From Astrobacterium formosum (GTDB lineage Bacteria; Pseudomonadota; Alphaproteobacteria; Rhizobiales; Xanthobacteraceae), in the NCBI GenBank assembly GCA_030848545.1, contig JAVDCA010000006.1, positions 186,001-250,000 on the forward strand: 64,000 bases of DNA. Direction: 5' to 3'. A program made the translations under genes and the position numbers. This document shows positions 1 through 8,240 of the stretch, piece by piece (position 1 is the first letter of the stretch; each line of letters opens with the position of its first letter). Under the pieces are notes generated by a model. It had not been told where the DNA came from. It saw only the letters and a program-made list of their open reading frames with translations, and searched no databases.

Positions 1-1
1 C

Positions 2-55
2 GCTGACGGCGCCGTGGACGGCAGCCTCAAGGCCGGCTTCAAGCGCCAGTGGTGA
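2..55 (+). CDS. 3' end of an unidentified gene
   Basis: Only the last 17 codons and a TGA stop lie in the window, read in the frame starting at base 2. The peptide ends in KAGFKRQW. The family cannot be named from so little. It is called only because the frame enters from outside the window and the next 364 bases hold no gene. Confidence 0.3.
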   Translation, partial: ADGAVDGSLKAGFKRQW

Positions 56-419
56 ACGCACTCATTCGGGGGCGGCCTGAAGGCCCACGAGCCCGGAATC
101 CATAGCTCCGCGATGACGAAGTGATCACTCGGTACCGCCTCATATCAAGTTCGGCTTATTAGTTCCGCTTCCGTGCCCCGGGGCGCGGCGCAGTACGCAG
201 CGGAGCGAAGCGCAGCGGAGTGGTGTGACGCTGAACCGGGGCCTCGCGCTGGCGCTTGCCGGGGCGAATGCTGCGGCAAGGCCCCGGCCCTGCGATGCAG
301 CAGACCGCCAAGAGCGGTCCGCCGCCAAGAGCGGTCCGCCGCCGAGAGCGGTCCGCCGCCGAGAGCGGTCCGCCACATCGCGTCCGGGGCACGAGGGAAG
401 TGATCGGCCGAATTCGGTA
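56..419. other. Intergenic region, no credible gene
   Basis: Short open frames occur on both strands, but they are low-complexity Arg/Ala/Pro translations of GC-rich DNA without ribosome binding sites. The only structured element is the 17-bp tandem repeat at 310-377. Confidence 0.5.
310..377. repeat. Tandem repeat, four 17-bp units
   Basis: Four adjacent copies of a 17-bp unit with core AGAGCGGTCCGCC. Copies 1 and 2 start with A, copies 3 and 4 with G, and the last copy ends in ACA instead of GCC. No function is apparent. Confidence 0.8.
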
Positions 420-662
420 TCACAACGTATGCGGCGGACCGTCCTGCAATTTGAGCTTGGCCCGCAGGGCGTCGATGCGGCGGGACGCCTCGGCCTTGCT
501 CAGGCCCGGCGAAAACGCATCGAGTTCGTGGGCCTGTTCGGCGAGCGTCTTGAGATAGGAGGCCTGGGCGCCGGTCATGGGATCGTCGCCCGACACCCAT
601 TCGGACGGATCCTTCTCGGTATTGGACGCGGGCTCGGGTGCGCGCTTGGGATCGTGGTCCAT
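420..662 (-). CDS. DUF3072 family protein
   Basis: The 80-residue protein has the DUF3072 signature: GDDPMTGAQASYLKTLAEQA in the middle, then a KAEASRRIDALRAKL helix. It has no signal peptide or membrane segment and is probably cytosolic. Family members are small and of unknown function. The ATG at 662 overlaps the TGA of the upstream DUF1236 gene, so the two are probably translationally coupled. The frame stays open further upstream, but that part is read out of phase through the DUF1236 gene and is not coding. Confidence 0.75.
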   Translation of the reverse strand: MDHDPKRAPEPASNTEKDPSEWVSGDDPMTGAQASYLKTLAEQAHELDAFSPGLSKAEASRRIDALRAKLKLQDGPPHTL

Positions 663-1042
663 CAGTGAGCCTCCGTCATCACGGCGACAACCTGCCGGGT
701 CTTGCCGTCGACGATCATCACCTGCTTTTCCACCATGGCGACCGAGAGCCCCTGCGCCTGCGGAATGAGCGTCGCGAGCGTATCGGGCATCTCCGCGAGT
801 TCTATGCCGTCGGGAACACGGGCGCCGACCGAGACCCGGAAGCCGGTCGGTGCGGCATAGTTTTTCTGCGTCTTGCTGACGCTCTGGAAGACGGTCTGGC
901 GCTGCGCCGTCGATAATTCCAAGGCCGGCGCCGCGGCGGCATCCTGGGTGGCGCTCTGGGCGCTTGCGCCGGGCGCGGCGCCCGACACGGCCAGGACCAA
1001 CAACCCGATGATGAGGTAGATGGAGGGAATGCGCCGCCGCAC
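662..1042 (-). CDS. DUF1236-like secreted protein
   Basis: A 126-residue protein with a Sec-type signal (residues 1 to about 28: two Arg, a hydrophobic stretch, Ala-rich cleavage region). The mature part resembles DUF1236: a segment predicting poor structure, then GxxVPDGIELAEMPD and a final beta-strand pair ending VDGKTRQVVAVM. DUF1236 proteins are small periplasmic proteins common in Hyphomicrobiales; their role is unknown. A second member is at 2069-2473. The stop overlaps the start of the DUF3072 gene. Confidence 0.7.
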   Translation of the reverse strand: MRRRIPSIYLIIGLLVLAVSGAAPGASAQSATQDAAAAPALELSTAQRQTVFQSVSKTQKNYAAPTGFRVSVGARVPDGIELAEMPDTLATLIPQAQGLSVAMVEKQVMIVDGKTRQVVAVMTEAH

Positions 1043-1120
1043 CTAGTGCCGTCCTCTTGCTCTCGCGTTTTTTTCGCGGGAACAACGCCGGGCGCGCGCG
1101 CCAGTTCCGGACGCAGCCCG

Positions 1121-1300
1121 TTACCGGATGACGGTGGGGGCGCGCGCGGAGGCGAGCGGGCGGACGATCTGGGAGCCGGCGTCGAGGGAGAGTTGGCCGT
1201 CCACATGGCCTTTGACCACGATGCCGCCGATCATCACCACGATCGCAGTCACGAGACCAAATGTCACTCCGACGACTTCAAGTCCTTTGCGATCGGCCAT
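1121..1300 (-). CDS. Small single-pass membrane protein
   Basis: A 59-residue protein with one hydrophobic helix at about residues 9-30 (VVGVTFGLVTAIVVMIGGIV) and a short polar tail. The start at 1300 is chosen because an AAGGAGG ribosome binding site lies 7 bases upstream; the longer open frame has none. No family recognised. Confidence 0.6.
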   Translation of the reverse strand: MADRKGLEVVGVTFGLVTAIVVMIGGIVVKGHVDGQLSLDAGSQIVRPLASARAPTVIR

Positions 1301-1639
1301 GTCACCCCTCCTTGAACACCTGTTGGTCGCCCCACGGGCGGGCCGGTTCAAACCTGCAGGGAAAATAACCGGTCCCATGTTCGTCCCGCGCCGATAACGC
1401 GGCCCCCTCTTGCCCGTTCCGGCCGCCGAAGCGCACCGCAATGGCGTGCAGGCATTTGTTAACCATCGCTGCCGACACTCGACGAAGGCAGACCCGCGTC
1501 CACCGGGACTTTCGTCCGGCCCCGGCGTCCCGCCGAGATTTTTAGTCCCGGCGAGATTAGCGCAATTCTGTTGCTTTTTTGCTCTTGCATCGGAGTGCGC
1601 CCGTGAAGAACCATGGGCGTGGGGAACGGGGATGAAGGC
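1301..1639. other. Intergenic region between divergent genes
   Basis: It separates the minus-strand membrane peptide from the plus-strand secreted protein and so probably holds promoters for both. No convincing -35/-10 pair, terminator or RNA gene was identified. Confidence 0.4.
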
Positions 1640-2056
1640 ATGATTTTCCCATCGCTCACCGGCCTGTCGCTACTCGTCCTGGCGGCGACCGGACCGATTC
1701 ATGCTCCCGACCCGACCGATGCCGGCCTGACGGCACGCGAAAAAACGGCCACCATACGCACCCTGGTCGATCGTGCGACCGAGTGCATCGCCTCCCGGGT
1801 CGCCGCAGACGCGCGTTACGCCACCCGGGTGGCGGCCGGAAAGCTGGGCGATCTCATCGTCGAATCCGTCCCATCTTGCATCGAACCGGTCCGCGCCATG
1901 ATCGACGCCCATGACCGTTTCTACGGAGAAGGATCCGGCGAGGCCTTTTTCATGGGCCCCTATCTCGACGTATTGCCGCGCGCGGTGGCGCAGCGCCGCC
2001 GGAGCGAGGTCCGTCCGGATGGCGCCACCGCCAGTACTCCGGCCGCGGCACAGTGA
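1640..2056 (+). CDS. Hypothetical secreted protein
   Basis: A 138-residue protein with an N-terminal signal peptide (residues 1 to about 22, LTGLSLLVLAATGPIHA). The mature part is mostly helical, with two cysteines (in ATECIASR and VPSCIEPV) that could pair in the periplasm. An upstream ATG at 1613 is in frame, but the ATG at 1640 has a GGGGA-type site in front and gives a normal signal peptide. It converges with the DUF1236 gene, leaving a 12-base gap. No family recognised. Confidence 0.6.
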   Translation: MIFPSLTGLSLLVLAATGPIHAPDPTDAGLTAREKTATIRTLVDRATECIASRVAADARYATRVAAGKLGDLIVESVPSCIEPVRAMIDAHDRFYGEGSGEAFFMGPYLDVLPRAVAQRRRSEVRPDGATASTPAAAQ

Positions 2057-2068
2057 CGCCTTTGGGGC

Positions 2069-2473
2069 CTATTGGTTGATCACTTCGACGACCCGCATGG
2101 TGGTCGGGTCGACCAGTACCACCTTGCCGTCCAGGACCACGAACCTGAACATCTTGGCGATCGGCACCTGGATCAGGGCATCGTCGGGCAGGGTGTAGAG
2201 TTCGATCGCCGGCGGTACGTCGGCCCCCACTTCGGTGGGGAACTTGGCGGTGGCCGTCTGGGTCCGGTTCTTGTCCTGGCGCACCGCATTGACGATTTTC
2301 GAACGTTCCTCGTCGCTGAGGTCCGGGCGCTGGCCCGGGCGCGGAGCTGTCGTGCCGAAGTCGGTCGTCGCCGACGGCGGTGCCGGCAGGCCGGGCGAAC
2401 CGGACGTCTGGGCCGCCGCGGCGGTCGTCACGGCCCAAACCGTGAGCAGGGCAAACAGGATTCGTGCTGGCAT
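2069..2473 (-). CDS. DUF1236 family secreted protein
   Basis: A 134-residue protein. Residues 1-21 form a signal peptide ending AAAAQ, followed by a Pro/Ser/Thr-rich linker and a DUF1236-type C-terminal half (VGADVPPAIELYTLPDD, then VVLVDPTTMRVVEVI). The start at 2473 is preceded by GGAGGAG at good spacing. It is a paralogue of the protein at 662-1042, sharing the xVPxxIEL and VxxxTxxVVxV pattern. Role unknown, probably periplasmic. Confidence 0.75.
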   Translation of the reverse strand: MPARILFALLTVWAVTTAAAAQTSGSPGLPAPPSATTDFGTTAPRPGQRPDLSDEERSKIVNAVRQDKNRTQTATAKFPTEVGADVPPAIELYTLPDDALIQVPIAKMFRFVVLDGKVVLVDPTTMRVVEVINQ

Positions 2474-2574
2474 CAAGATCTCCTCCATGTGTCCTGATGG
2501 CTCAACGCCGCAAACGGCGGAACGGATCGCATCGGGTTCCGTTTTTTCGGCCGACGAAGGAGACCTGCCCGGCG

Positions 2575-3261
2575 TCAACGCACCGGAAAGTCGAAATAAG
2601 TGTCGGGGAACGGCTCGCCCGCAAGGGTGAAATGCCACCATTCCTTGTCGTAGGGCCGAAAGCCCCGCTTGGTCATGGCGGCGGCGAGCAGGGCGCGCAT
2701 CGCCTGTGCGTCGACGCCCACGCTCTGGTCCGAGGGCCAGGAGCGCGGGCTGAACAGGTCGAAGGGAGTTCCCATGTCGACCTCGATCGCCGGCTTGTCG
2801 CCGTCGCGGCGGACCAGGGTGATGTCGACGGTCGAACCGCGCGAATGGCTGGAACGCGCCGCGATATAGCCGTCCCGGAACAGGTCGCGCTTGTCGACGT
2901 CCGGGTAGAACTCGGCCTTGCGGCGCTCGTCGGCGAGGTCCTGCGCCCAGCGCACGAAATGGGCGACGGCGCGCGACGGCCGATAGCAATCGAATACCTT
3001 CAGGCCCATTCCGTGTTCGGCGAGGTCGCGCTGCACTTCGGCGAGCGCCATGGCGGCCGGGCGTGTCAGGAGGCACAGCCGCCGCCGGTAGCCGTCGATG
3101 CGGGCGCCGACGAAATTGTGCTCGCCCGCATAGCGCATCTCGACCACGAGGCCGGGCACGAACTCGCTGGCGTCGACGAAGTCCGGCGAGCGCTCGCCTG
3201 CCGCCGCCGGCAGGACGGCGCACAGGCTCACCAGGACGGCGAATAGGCGCATCAAGCTCAT
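2575..3261 (-). CDS. D-alanyl-D-alanine dipeptidase, VanX/DdpX family
   Basis: A 228-residue zinc dipeptidase of peptidase family M15D that hydrolyses D-Ala-D-Ala. Residues 1-22 are a signal peptide, so it is exported. All expected metal and catalytic positions are present: SxHxxGxxxD gives His139 and Asp146, and EWWH gives Glu197 and His200, with the same H-7-D and E-3-H spacing as VanX. DCYRPSRA matches the conserved substrate-binding loop. No vanA/vanH-type ligase is adjacent, so wall turnover or dipeptide scavenging is likelier than glycopeptide resistance. An alternative ATG lies at 3252. Confidence 0.88.
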   Translation of the reverse strand: MSLMRLFAVLVSLCAVLPAAAGERSPDFVDASEFVPGLVVEMRYAGEHNFVGARIDGYRRRLCLLTRPAAMALAEVQRDLAEHGMGLKVFDCYRPSRAVAHFVRWAQDLADERRKAEFYPDVDKRDLFRDGYIAARSSHSRGSTVDITLVRRDGDKPAIEVDMGTPFDLFSPRSWPSDQSVGVDAQAMRALLAAAMTKRGFRPYDKEWWHFTLAGEPFPDTYFDFPVR

Positions 3262-3328
3262 GCGCCACACAGACAACGGCCGGCGCCGGCCCGCAAGAGC
3301 GGGCAAATCTGTATCGTGCCGGCCATTC

Positions 3329-4618
3329 TCAGCCGCTGATCCGGGAGATGTCGGCCCCGCAGGCGGACAGCTTGTCCTCGAGGCGCTCGAAGCCGCGGTC
3401 GAGATGGTAGACGCGGTTGACCATGGTGTCGCCTTCCGCCGCGAGCGCGGCGATGACCAGCGATACCGAGGCGCGCAGGTCGGTCGCCATCACGGGCGCG
3501 CCCTTGAGCCTCTCGACGCCTTCGATGGTCGCCTTCTCGCCGTCCAGGTGGATGCGCGCGCCGAGGCGGGCGAGCTCCTGCACGTGCATGAAACGGTTCT
3601 CGAAGATGGTCTCGGTGATCTGCGAGGTGCCCTTGGCGCGGGTCATCAGCGCCATCAGCTGTGCCTGCAGGTCGGTCGGGAAGCCCGGAAACGGCGCCGT
3701 GGTCACCGTCACCGGCGCGATGCCGGCGCCGTTGCGGACGATGCGGATACCCTCGTTGGTGGCGGTGATCTCGGCGCCGGCCTCAACGAGAACGTCGAGG
3801 GCGCTCTGCAGGAGCTCGGGGCGGGCGCCCTCGAGCAGGACGTCGCCGCCGGTCATCGCCACCGCCATCGCGTAGGTGCCGGTCTCGATGCGATCCGGCA
3901 GGACGCTGTGGCGGGCGCCGGACAGGCGCGCGACCCCCTCGACGACGATGCGCGAGGTGCCGGCGCCGGTGATCTTGGCGCCCATCTTGATGAGGCAATC
4001 GGCGACGTCGGTGATTTCCGGCTCGCGGGCTGCATTGTCGATGATGGTGGTGCCGCGGGCGAGCGTCGCTGCCATCAGCGCCGTATGGGTGCCGCCGACG
4101 GTGACCTTGGGGAAGACGACATGGCCGCCGGTGAGCCCCTTGGGAGCCCGCGCCACCACATAGCCGCCGTCGATGTCGATTCTGGCGCCGAGCCCCTCCA
4201 GGGCCTTGATGAGGAGGTCGACTGGCCGGGTCCCGATGGCGCAGCCGCCCGGCATGGAGACCTTCGCCTCGCCCATGCGGGCGAGCAGCGGCCCGATCAC
4301 CCAAAAACTCGCCCGCATCTTGGAGACGAGTTCGTAGGGGGCGGTGGTGTCGATCACATGGGCGGCGGAAATCTCCAGCGTCTGGCCCTGATAGGCGGTA
4401 TCACCCGGCCGCTTGCCGGCCACCATGACGTCGACGCCGTGATTGCCGAGGATGCGCTGCAGCTGGATGACGTCGGCGAGGCGGGGTACGTTGTCGAGGA
4501 TGAGGCGGTCCGGAGTCAGGAGGCTCGCGATCATCAGCGGCAGGGTGGCGTTCTTGGCGCCCGAGATCGGGATCGTCCCGTTCAAGGGCCGTCCGCCGGC
4601 AATGCGTATGCGGTCCAT
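3329..4618 (-). CDS. murA: UDP-N-acetylglucosamine 1-carboxyvinyltransferase
   Basis: MurA transfers enolpyruvate from PEP to UDP-GlcNAc, the first committed step of peptidoglycan synthesis, in the cytoplasm. The 429-residue protein has the expected length. GAKN near the N terminus gives Lys22 and Asn23, and the catalytic cysteine is Cys126 in [14 protein letters not shown]. The C-terminal half carries [15 protein letters not shown] and ends with the [13 protein letters not shown] motif. The ATG at 4618 begins the MDRIRI strand and is preferred to the longer frame, which adds 18 unrelated residues. Confidence 0.97.
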   Translation of the reverse strand: MDRIRIAGGRPLNGTIPISGAKNATLPLMIASLLTPDRLILDNVPRLADVIQLQRILGNHGVDVMVAGKRPGDTAYQGQTLEISAAHVIDTTAPYELVSKMRASFWVIGPLLARMGEAKVSMPGGCAIGTRPVDLLIKALEGLGARIDIDGGYVVARAPKGLTGGHVVFPKVTVGGTHTALMAATLARGTTIIDNAAREPEITDVADCLIKMGAKITGAGTSRIVVEGVARLSGARHSVLPDRIETGTYAMAVAMTGGDVLLEGARPELLQSALDVLVEAGAEITATNEGIRIVRNGAGIAPVTVTTAPFPGFPTDLQAQLMALMTRAKGTSQITETIFENRFMHVQELARLGARIHLDGEKATIEGVERLKGAPVMATDLRASVSLVIAALAAEGDTMVNRVYHLDRGFERLEDKLSACGADISRISG

Positions 4619-4853
4619 GTCTCTCGTCTCTCCGCAGCGCCTGGCGGCGCCAATAGCCGGCGGCGGCCACATGGGCGGCCGCGCCCCTCATCCCCGCCCG
4701 ACTGCGACCGGGCCGTTTCATGCCGCCAGCCGCAGGGCCGGCGGCGGGCGCCTATAAGCGTTTTCCGGCAAAGTCGATACCGGTTCGCCGAAGAAAACCC
4801 ATCAATTCGAGATCCTAGCGGCCGCTCCGCTTGCTTCCATTCGGGCCCGCGCT

Positions 4854-5042
4854 CTAGTCAGGCCGCGATTGCGGCGAAAGTCGGGTATCGGAAGGCGCCT
4901 CCTCGACGCCGTCCACCGGCACCGCCGGCTCGTCGGCGCGGCCGCGCGACTGGGCCTTGCGACGCTTGAGGTTTTCCCGCAGCGCCCGGCCGAGTCGCTG
5001 CTGGCGGGCCTCGCGCTCCTTGGCTTTGGCCGATTGGTCCAT
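4854..5042 (-). CDS. Small conserved KR-rich protein
   Basis: A 62-residue protein beginning with a strongly charged helix (AKEREARQQRLGRALRENLK) followed by an acidic disordered tail. Similar small proteins are common in Hyphomicrobiales near murA-type loci. It has no signal or membrane helix. Function unknown; the first half could bind nucleic acid or ribosomes, but that is only a guess from charge. Confidence 0.6.
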   Translation of the reverse strand: MDQSAKAKEREARQQRLGRALRENLKRRKAQSRGRADEPAVPVDGVEEAPSDTRLSPQSRPD

Positions 5043-5290
5043 GGGCAGCCAGTTTAGGGCCTGTTCGGCGAAGTGGAAACCCACCGTTCCCCGGGCCCGG
5101 ATGAAGCCTGATCGAAGCGCGAGCCGAGACCTGCGATTGAAGGCGGGGAACCATTCTCCTGGCGCGGGCCATGGGCCGCCCCTCCGACGGCGGGCAGGCC
5201 GTGGAAACCCGCCTGCCAGCGACCTCTTGCTTGCGCCCCCCGCCGACCTGTGGCAAGGAACCGCCGGACGCCGCCAAGGCGTTCGTTTCC

Positions 5291-5366
<76 letters not shown>

Positions 5367-5522
5367 CCAAAAGCCCCGAAAAATCGACGTTTTTGCAGGG
5401 TTTTGGGGGATTCTGCAGATCCCCGACCGAACGCACCCGAATGCCTCCGGACGCCCCCGAACGCCGGGTCATTGGCACAAATCTGACACAAGACCTCCGG
5501 CCGATTCCCGCTTCGTTCCTGG

Positions 5523-5564
5523 CCGACAAAAGCGGCGGCCGCCCGGTCACCCGGGACGGCCGCC
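5523..5564 (-). terminator. Rho-independent terminator at the end of the late operon
   Basis: An inverted repeat (GGCGGCCG at 5534-5541 with CGGCCGCC at 5557-5564, extended by CCCGG/CCGGG) is followed on the minus strand by CTTTTGT. It sits 44 bases beyond the stop of the last minus-strand phage gene and would end the rightmost-to-left phage transcript before the tRNA. Confidence 0.6.
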
Positions 5565-5607
5565 AGTCACACGCCGGCACCCGACCAAGGACCGCCGGCG
5601 GGTTCCG

Positions 5608-5850
5608 TCACTCAACCTTGGTGAAGTCCAGATAATAGACCTCGCCCTCGGCGAACTTGCCGAGCAGAGCCTGATTGGCGACCGTGAGGGAAAGCATCCC
5701 GGACGGCGAGAACTTGGCGAAGGTATTGTCCTCGTCGCTGCCATCCTCCGGATACCTGGAGGCCGATACCGGATTGAAATACAGTGTCTCGTATCCTTCG
5801 TTGCGCTTGTCGATATGGTTGAGGCGCATCTTGGCGCGCATGGCCGGCAT
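5608..5850 (-). CDS. Conserved phage protein of unknown function
   Basis: An 80-residue protein with the pattern YETLYFNPVSASRY, DEDNTFAKFSPSGML and LGKFAEGEVYYLDF. This resembles small proteins seen in other alphaproteobacterial prophages, which have no known role. It is the last gene before attL. The ATG at 5850 has AGGAAGGA 8 bases upstream. Its place beyond the lysis genes suggests an accessory rather than a virion role. Confidence 0.65.
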   Translation of the reverse strand: MPAMRAKMRLNHIDKRNEGYETLYFNPVSASRYPEDGSDEDNTFAKFSPSGMLSLTVANQALLGKFAEGEVYYLDFTKVE

Positions 5851-5896
5851 GGATTGGTCCTTCCTGTTGGCAATCGCCCGGTGCCGCCGGGCGCGG

Positions 5897-6127
5897 TCAG
5901 TCCTCCAGTTCCGCGCGCAGCTCGCGCACGGTCATGGATTCGTCCGGCAGCTCGGCCAGGAAGGAGATCACGACGCGGCGGACATGGCTGATGCGGCGCG
6001 CCGACGGCGCCGCGTGGGTCGCCGGGCCGGGCCATCCCGTGATCGCCGCATGATCGGCGCCGGCCGCAACCTCGATCGCGGCGTCGAGATCATCGCGTCG
6101 TTCGGCCGCCTCGCCCTCCCGGCTCAC
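5897..6127 (-). CDS. Hypothetical phage protein
   Basis: A 76-residue protein with an acidic N-terminal half and a C-terminal helix ending VRELRAELED. Its GTG start overlaps the TGA of the gene upstream (GTGA), which supports translational coupling within the lysis cassette. No family recognised. Confidence 0.5.
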   Translation of the reverse strand: MSREGEAAERRDDLDAAIEVAAGADHAAITGWPGPATHAAPSARRISHVRRVVISFLAELPDESMTVRELRAELED

Positions 6128-6570
6128 CGCGGCACCCGCTCGCGCAGCGTGCTGTTCTCGGCTTCCAGCCGCTCGATCGCCCGGCGTTGCTCCTCATAGG
6201 TGCGCCGTTCCCCCTCCTCGACGCGCCGGCGCACGGCGACGAATTCCTCGCGCGGCACCAGGCCGCCGATCGTGCCGTTGATGCGCACGAGATCGCTTTG
6301 CACGGGATCGAGCGCCTGCCGGCCGAACATCGCCAGCACGGTGACGATCAGGCCGGCGGCCGAGATCAATACGACCCATTGCGGTTTCTGTTGCTGGCCC
6401 AATTGGGCCGTGAGCGTCGCCACCGCCTCGCGCAGCTCGCGCCCGAATTCGGCGAAGCCGTGATCGACTTTCTTGTTTAGCCCGATCAGGCCGTCGCGAA
6501 AATCGTCCACCGACTTTTCCAGGCCGTCGACCCGCGTCGACAGCGCCGCTTGTCTCCCCCCGTCCACCAC
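6124..6570 (-). CDS. Membrane-anchored coiled-coil phage protein
   Basis: A 148-residue protein. Residues 1-62 are helical with heptad-like spacing, residues about 68-90 form one membrane helix (WVVLISAAGLIVTVLAMFG), and the C-terminal 45 residues are a charged coiled coil (RRVEEGERRTYEEQRRAIER). No ATG fits; the GTG at 6570 is preceded by a G-rich AAAGGGGG site. It lies just after the Rz1-like gene, so a lysis-associated or superinfection role is possible but not shown. Confidence 0.55.
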   Translation of the reverse strand: MVDGGRQAALSTRVDGLEKSVDDFRDGLIGLNKKVDHGFAEFGRELREAVATLTAQLGQQQKPQWVVLISAAGLIVTVLAMFGRQALDPVQSDLVRINGTIGGLVPREEFVAVRRRVEEGERRTYEEQRRAIERLEAENSTLRERVPR

Positions 6571-6583
6571 CCCCGCCCCCTTT

Positions 6584-6871
6584 CTACTCTCCGGCGACCT
6601 GTCCCGCCGCGTCGAGTTCGGCCCCGACTGCCTTGAGCCTGTTGGCGCACCGCTGCCCCCACACCTCGGTGCGATCCTCGTAAGCAGCCGCCGCCGAGCC
6701 GCCGCGGCGATCGACCTTGCCGGGATCGGGCGGCACCGGCTTGGCGCCGCAATCGAACCGGCTTTTGGCGAAGGCCGGCCCCTGCACCGTGACGGCGACA
6801 GGCACCTGCGGCGGCGGCACGCTCGCGCATCCCGCGACGAGCACCGCAAGCGAGACGATGAGCGATCTCAT
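6584..6871 (-). CDS. Outer-membrane spanin lipoprotein (Rz1-like)
   Basis: A 95-residue lipoprotein. The signal peptide ends in lipobox LVAGC, giving Cys15 as the lipidated residue, followed by a Pro-rich segment (PPPQVPV) typical of Rz1-type o-spanins. Its ATG overlaps the TGA of the Rz-like gene. Together they would bridge and fuse inner and outer membranes in the last step of lysis. Called from position, lipobox and partner; the sequence itself is poorly conserved in this class. Confidence 0.7.
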   Translation of the reverse strand: MRSLIVSLAVLVAGCASVPPPQVPVAVTVQGPAFAKSRFDCGAKPVPPDPGKVDRRGGSAAAAYEDRTEVWGQRCANRLKAVGAELDAAGQVAGE

Positions 6872-7413
6872 TTGAGCCCCCTTTCCTTGCGCTTGCGCGC
6901 CCAGGCGTCGAGGAGGACGCGCGGCACCGGCCCGTCATCCGCCGGCGCCGCCTCCAGGATCGCGGCTTGCTCGGCCGCCGAGGCCGCATCCGCCGCCGCG
7001 TCGGCGCGATCGAGCACGGCTTGCGCTTGCGCCGCTTCGCGCCGTTGACGCGCCAACTCGTCGGCCCTGGCGCTCGCGGCATCGCGCTCGCGCGCCGTCA
7101 GGCAGGCCGGCAAGGCGCGCTCGGCCGGCGCGCGCGCCGGACATCCGTAGGCGGCGGCGAGCGCGTCCACCTCGGCCGCCAGCATCCGATAGGCGACGCG
7201 GTCACGCTCAAGATGTTGCACATGGACCGTGAGGCCGACCGTCACCGCCACCACGAGGACGAGGCCGGCGACAATCGCCAATACCTTGACGGTGCGGTTG
7301 CCGGCGAGGCCGCCGGCCCAGGCGATGGCGACACCGAGCGGCCCGCCGGCGAGCGCGAGCGGGCCGAGGGCCGCGAGCTTGGCGGCGAGGAACGAAAGCG
7401 CGATCTCGATCAT
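6868..7413 (-). CDS. Inner-membrane spanin (Rz-like)
   Basis: A 181-residue protein with hydrophobic N-terminal segments; the clearest membrane helix is at about residues 43-62 (VLAIVAGLVLVVAVTVGLTV). A long periplasmic helical region rich in Ala, Arg and Glu follows (ARADELARQRREAAQAQAV). Two cysteines (CPARAP, PACLTA) sit between helix and coil. This layout is that of an i-spanin. The start at 7413 overlaps the endolysin stop, and the end overlaps the Rz1-like start. Confidence 0.65.
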   Translation of the reverse strand: MIEIALSFLAAKLAALGPLALAGGPLGVAIAWAGGLAGNRTVKVLAIVAGLVLVVAVTVGLTVHVQHLERDRVAYRMLAAEVDALAAAYGCPARAPAERALPACLTARERDAASARADELARQRREAAQAQAVLDRADAAADAASAAEQAAILEAAPADDGPVPRVLLDAWARKRKERGLK

Positions 7414-7916
7414 GGTCCGCGCCCCCGCAATCCCGCGAGGCAATAGTCGCGCTCGGCGCGGCGGCGATTGTCGAGCCCCTTGACCACGCGCCCGCCCGCC
7501 CGGTTGAACATCAACAGCGCGTCGCACGCGGCGGCGAAGTCGCCGGCATTGACCAGGCGCACGAAGGTCGACTTGCACACGGCGCCGGTGCCGACATTGT
7601 AGGCGAGCGAAATACCGGCGACGTGCACGCTCACCGGAATGTCGGCGCGCGTCACGCACCGCATGAAGCCGGTGTCGTAGTCGGGCAGGCGCCGCACCAG
7701 CATGTCGCGGCACTCGGTCGGCGTGTAGGCGCGCCGCTTTCCCTCGGCGACCGCCGCCTTGTCGGTCTCCCCGATACACACCGTGTCGACGCCGACGATA
7801 TCCTTGTAGGTGGTGAGGCGGACGCCTTCCCACGGCGTGATGAAGGCCGCCGCCGCCATCATCACAGCCGCCGCCGTCGCCGACTTGCCGGGATGTTTCT
7901 TCACGGTCTGCAGCAT
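7410..7916 (-). CDS. Phage endolysin, T4-type lysozyme (GH24)
   Basis: The 168-residue enzyme cleaves the MurNAc-GlcNAc bond of peptidoglycan. Glu30, Asp39 and Thr45 have the same spacing as the T4 lysozyme triad (E-9-D-6-T), seen in WEGVRLTTYKDIVGVDT. The N terminus (residues 11-29) is weakly hydrophobic and Ala-rich, as in signal-anchor-release endolysins, so export may not need a large holin. It is followed by spanins and preceded by a small membrane protein. Confidence 0.9.
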   Translation of the reverse strand: MLQTVKKHPGKSATAAAVMMAAAAFITPWEGVRLTTYKDIVGVDTVCIGETDKAAVAEGKRRAYTPTECRDMLVRRLPDYDTGFMRCVTRADIPVSVHVAGISLAYNVGTGAVCKSTFVRLVNAGDFAAACDALLMFNRAGGRVVKGLDNRRRAERDYCLAGLRGRGP

Positions 7917-7919
7917 GGT

Positions 7920-8153
7920 CTAGACCCCCTGAAATCGTTTCTGCGCCACGACACGCGCGACCAGCGCCGCGATCGTGACGGCGAAGATCGCGACGTAATT
8001 GACCCAATGCGGCCAGGGAAACACGTCGTCGTAGCGCTCGACGACGAACGGCATCGCCGCCTCGGCGCCGCTCAACAGCGCCAGCAGCACGAGCAGACGG
8101 ATCGACCACGCATAGCGCACGATCCGCACCCAATCGTCATGTAGCTTGAACAC
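7920..8153 (-). CDS. Putative holin-type membrane protein
   Basis: A 77-residue protein with two membrane helices (about residues 16-34 and 51-68) separated by a short loop (VERYDDVFPWPHW). It lies 3 bases upstream of the endolysin, the usual place of a holin. The start is a GTG at 8153 behind a G-rich run; the longer ATG frame runs back through the terminator and is unlikely. Sequence motifs for a named holin family are not visible, so the call rests on topology and context. Confidence 0.6.
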   Translation of the reverse strand: MFKLHDDWVRIVRYAWSIRLLVLLALLSGAEAAMPFVVERYDDVFPWPHWVNYVAIFAVTIAALVARVVAQKRFQGV

Positions 8154-8184
8154 CGTCGCCCCCCCCCTGTCTTCCCGTGCGTCG

Positions 8185-8215
8185 AAACGAAAACGCCGCC
8201 CCAAAGAGGACGGCG
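8185..8215 (-). terminator. Intrinsic terminator after the tail-fibre genes
   Basis: The hairpin CGCCGTCC (8215-8208) and GGGCGGCG (8201-8194) has a 6-base loop. On the minus strand it is followed by TTTTCGTTTCG. It lies between the tail-fibre assembly gene and the lysis genes, so lysis would need read-through, antitermination or its own promoter. Confidence 0.55.
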
Positions 8216-8240
8216 CCAAAAACAATCCGTGCGAAGGTGA

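Noticed and set aside
2575-3261. Vancomycin-resistance cluster
   Set aside because: Only a VanX-like gene is present; there is no D-Ala-D-Lac ligase, VanH or VanRS nearby.
3260-4969. A 569-residue plus-strand open frame
   Set aside because: It is antisense to murA, whose catalytic motifs are all present on the minus strand.
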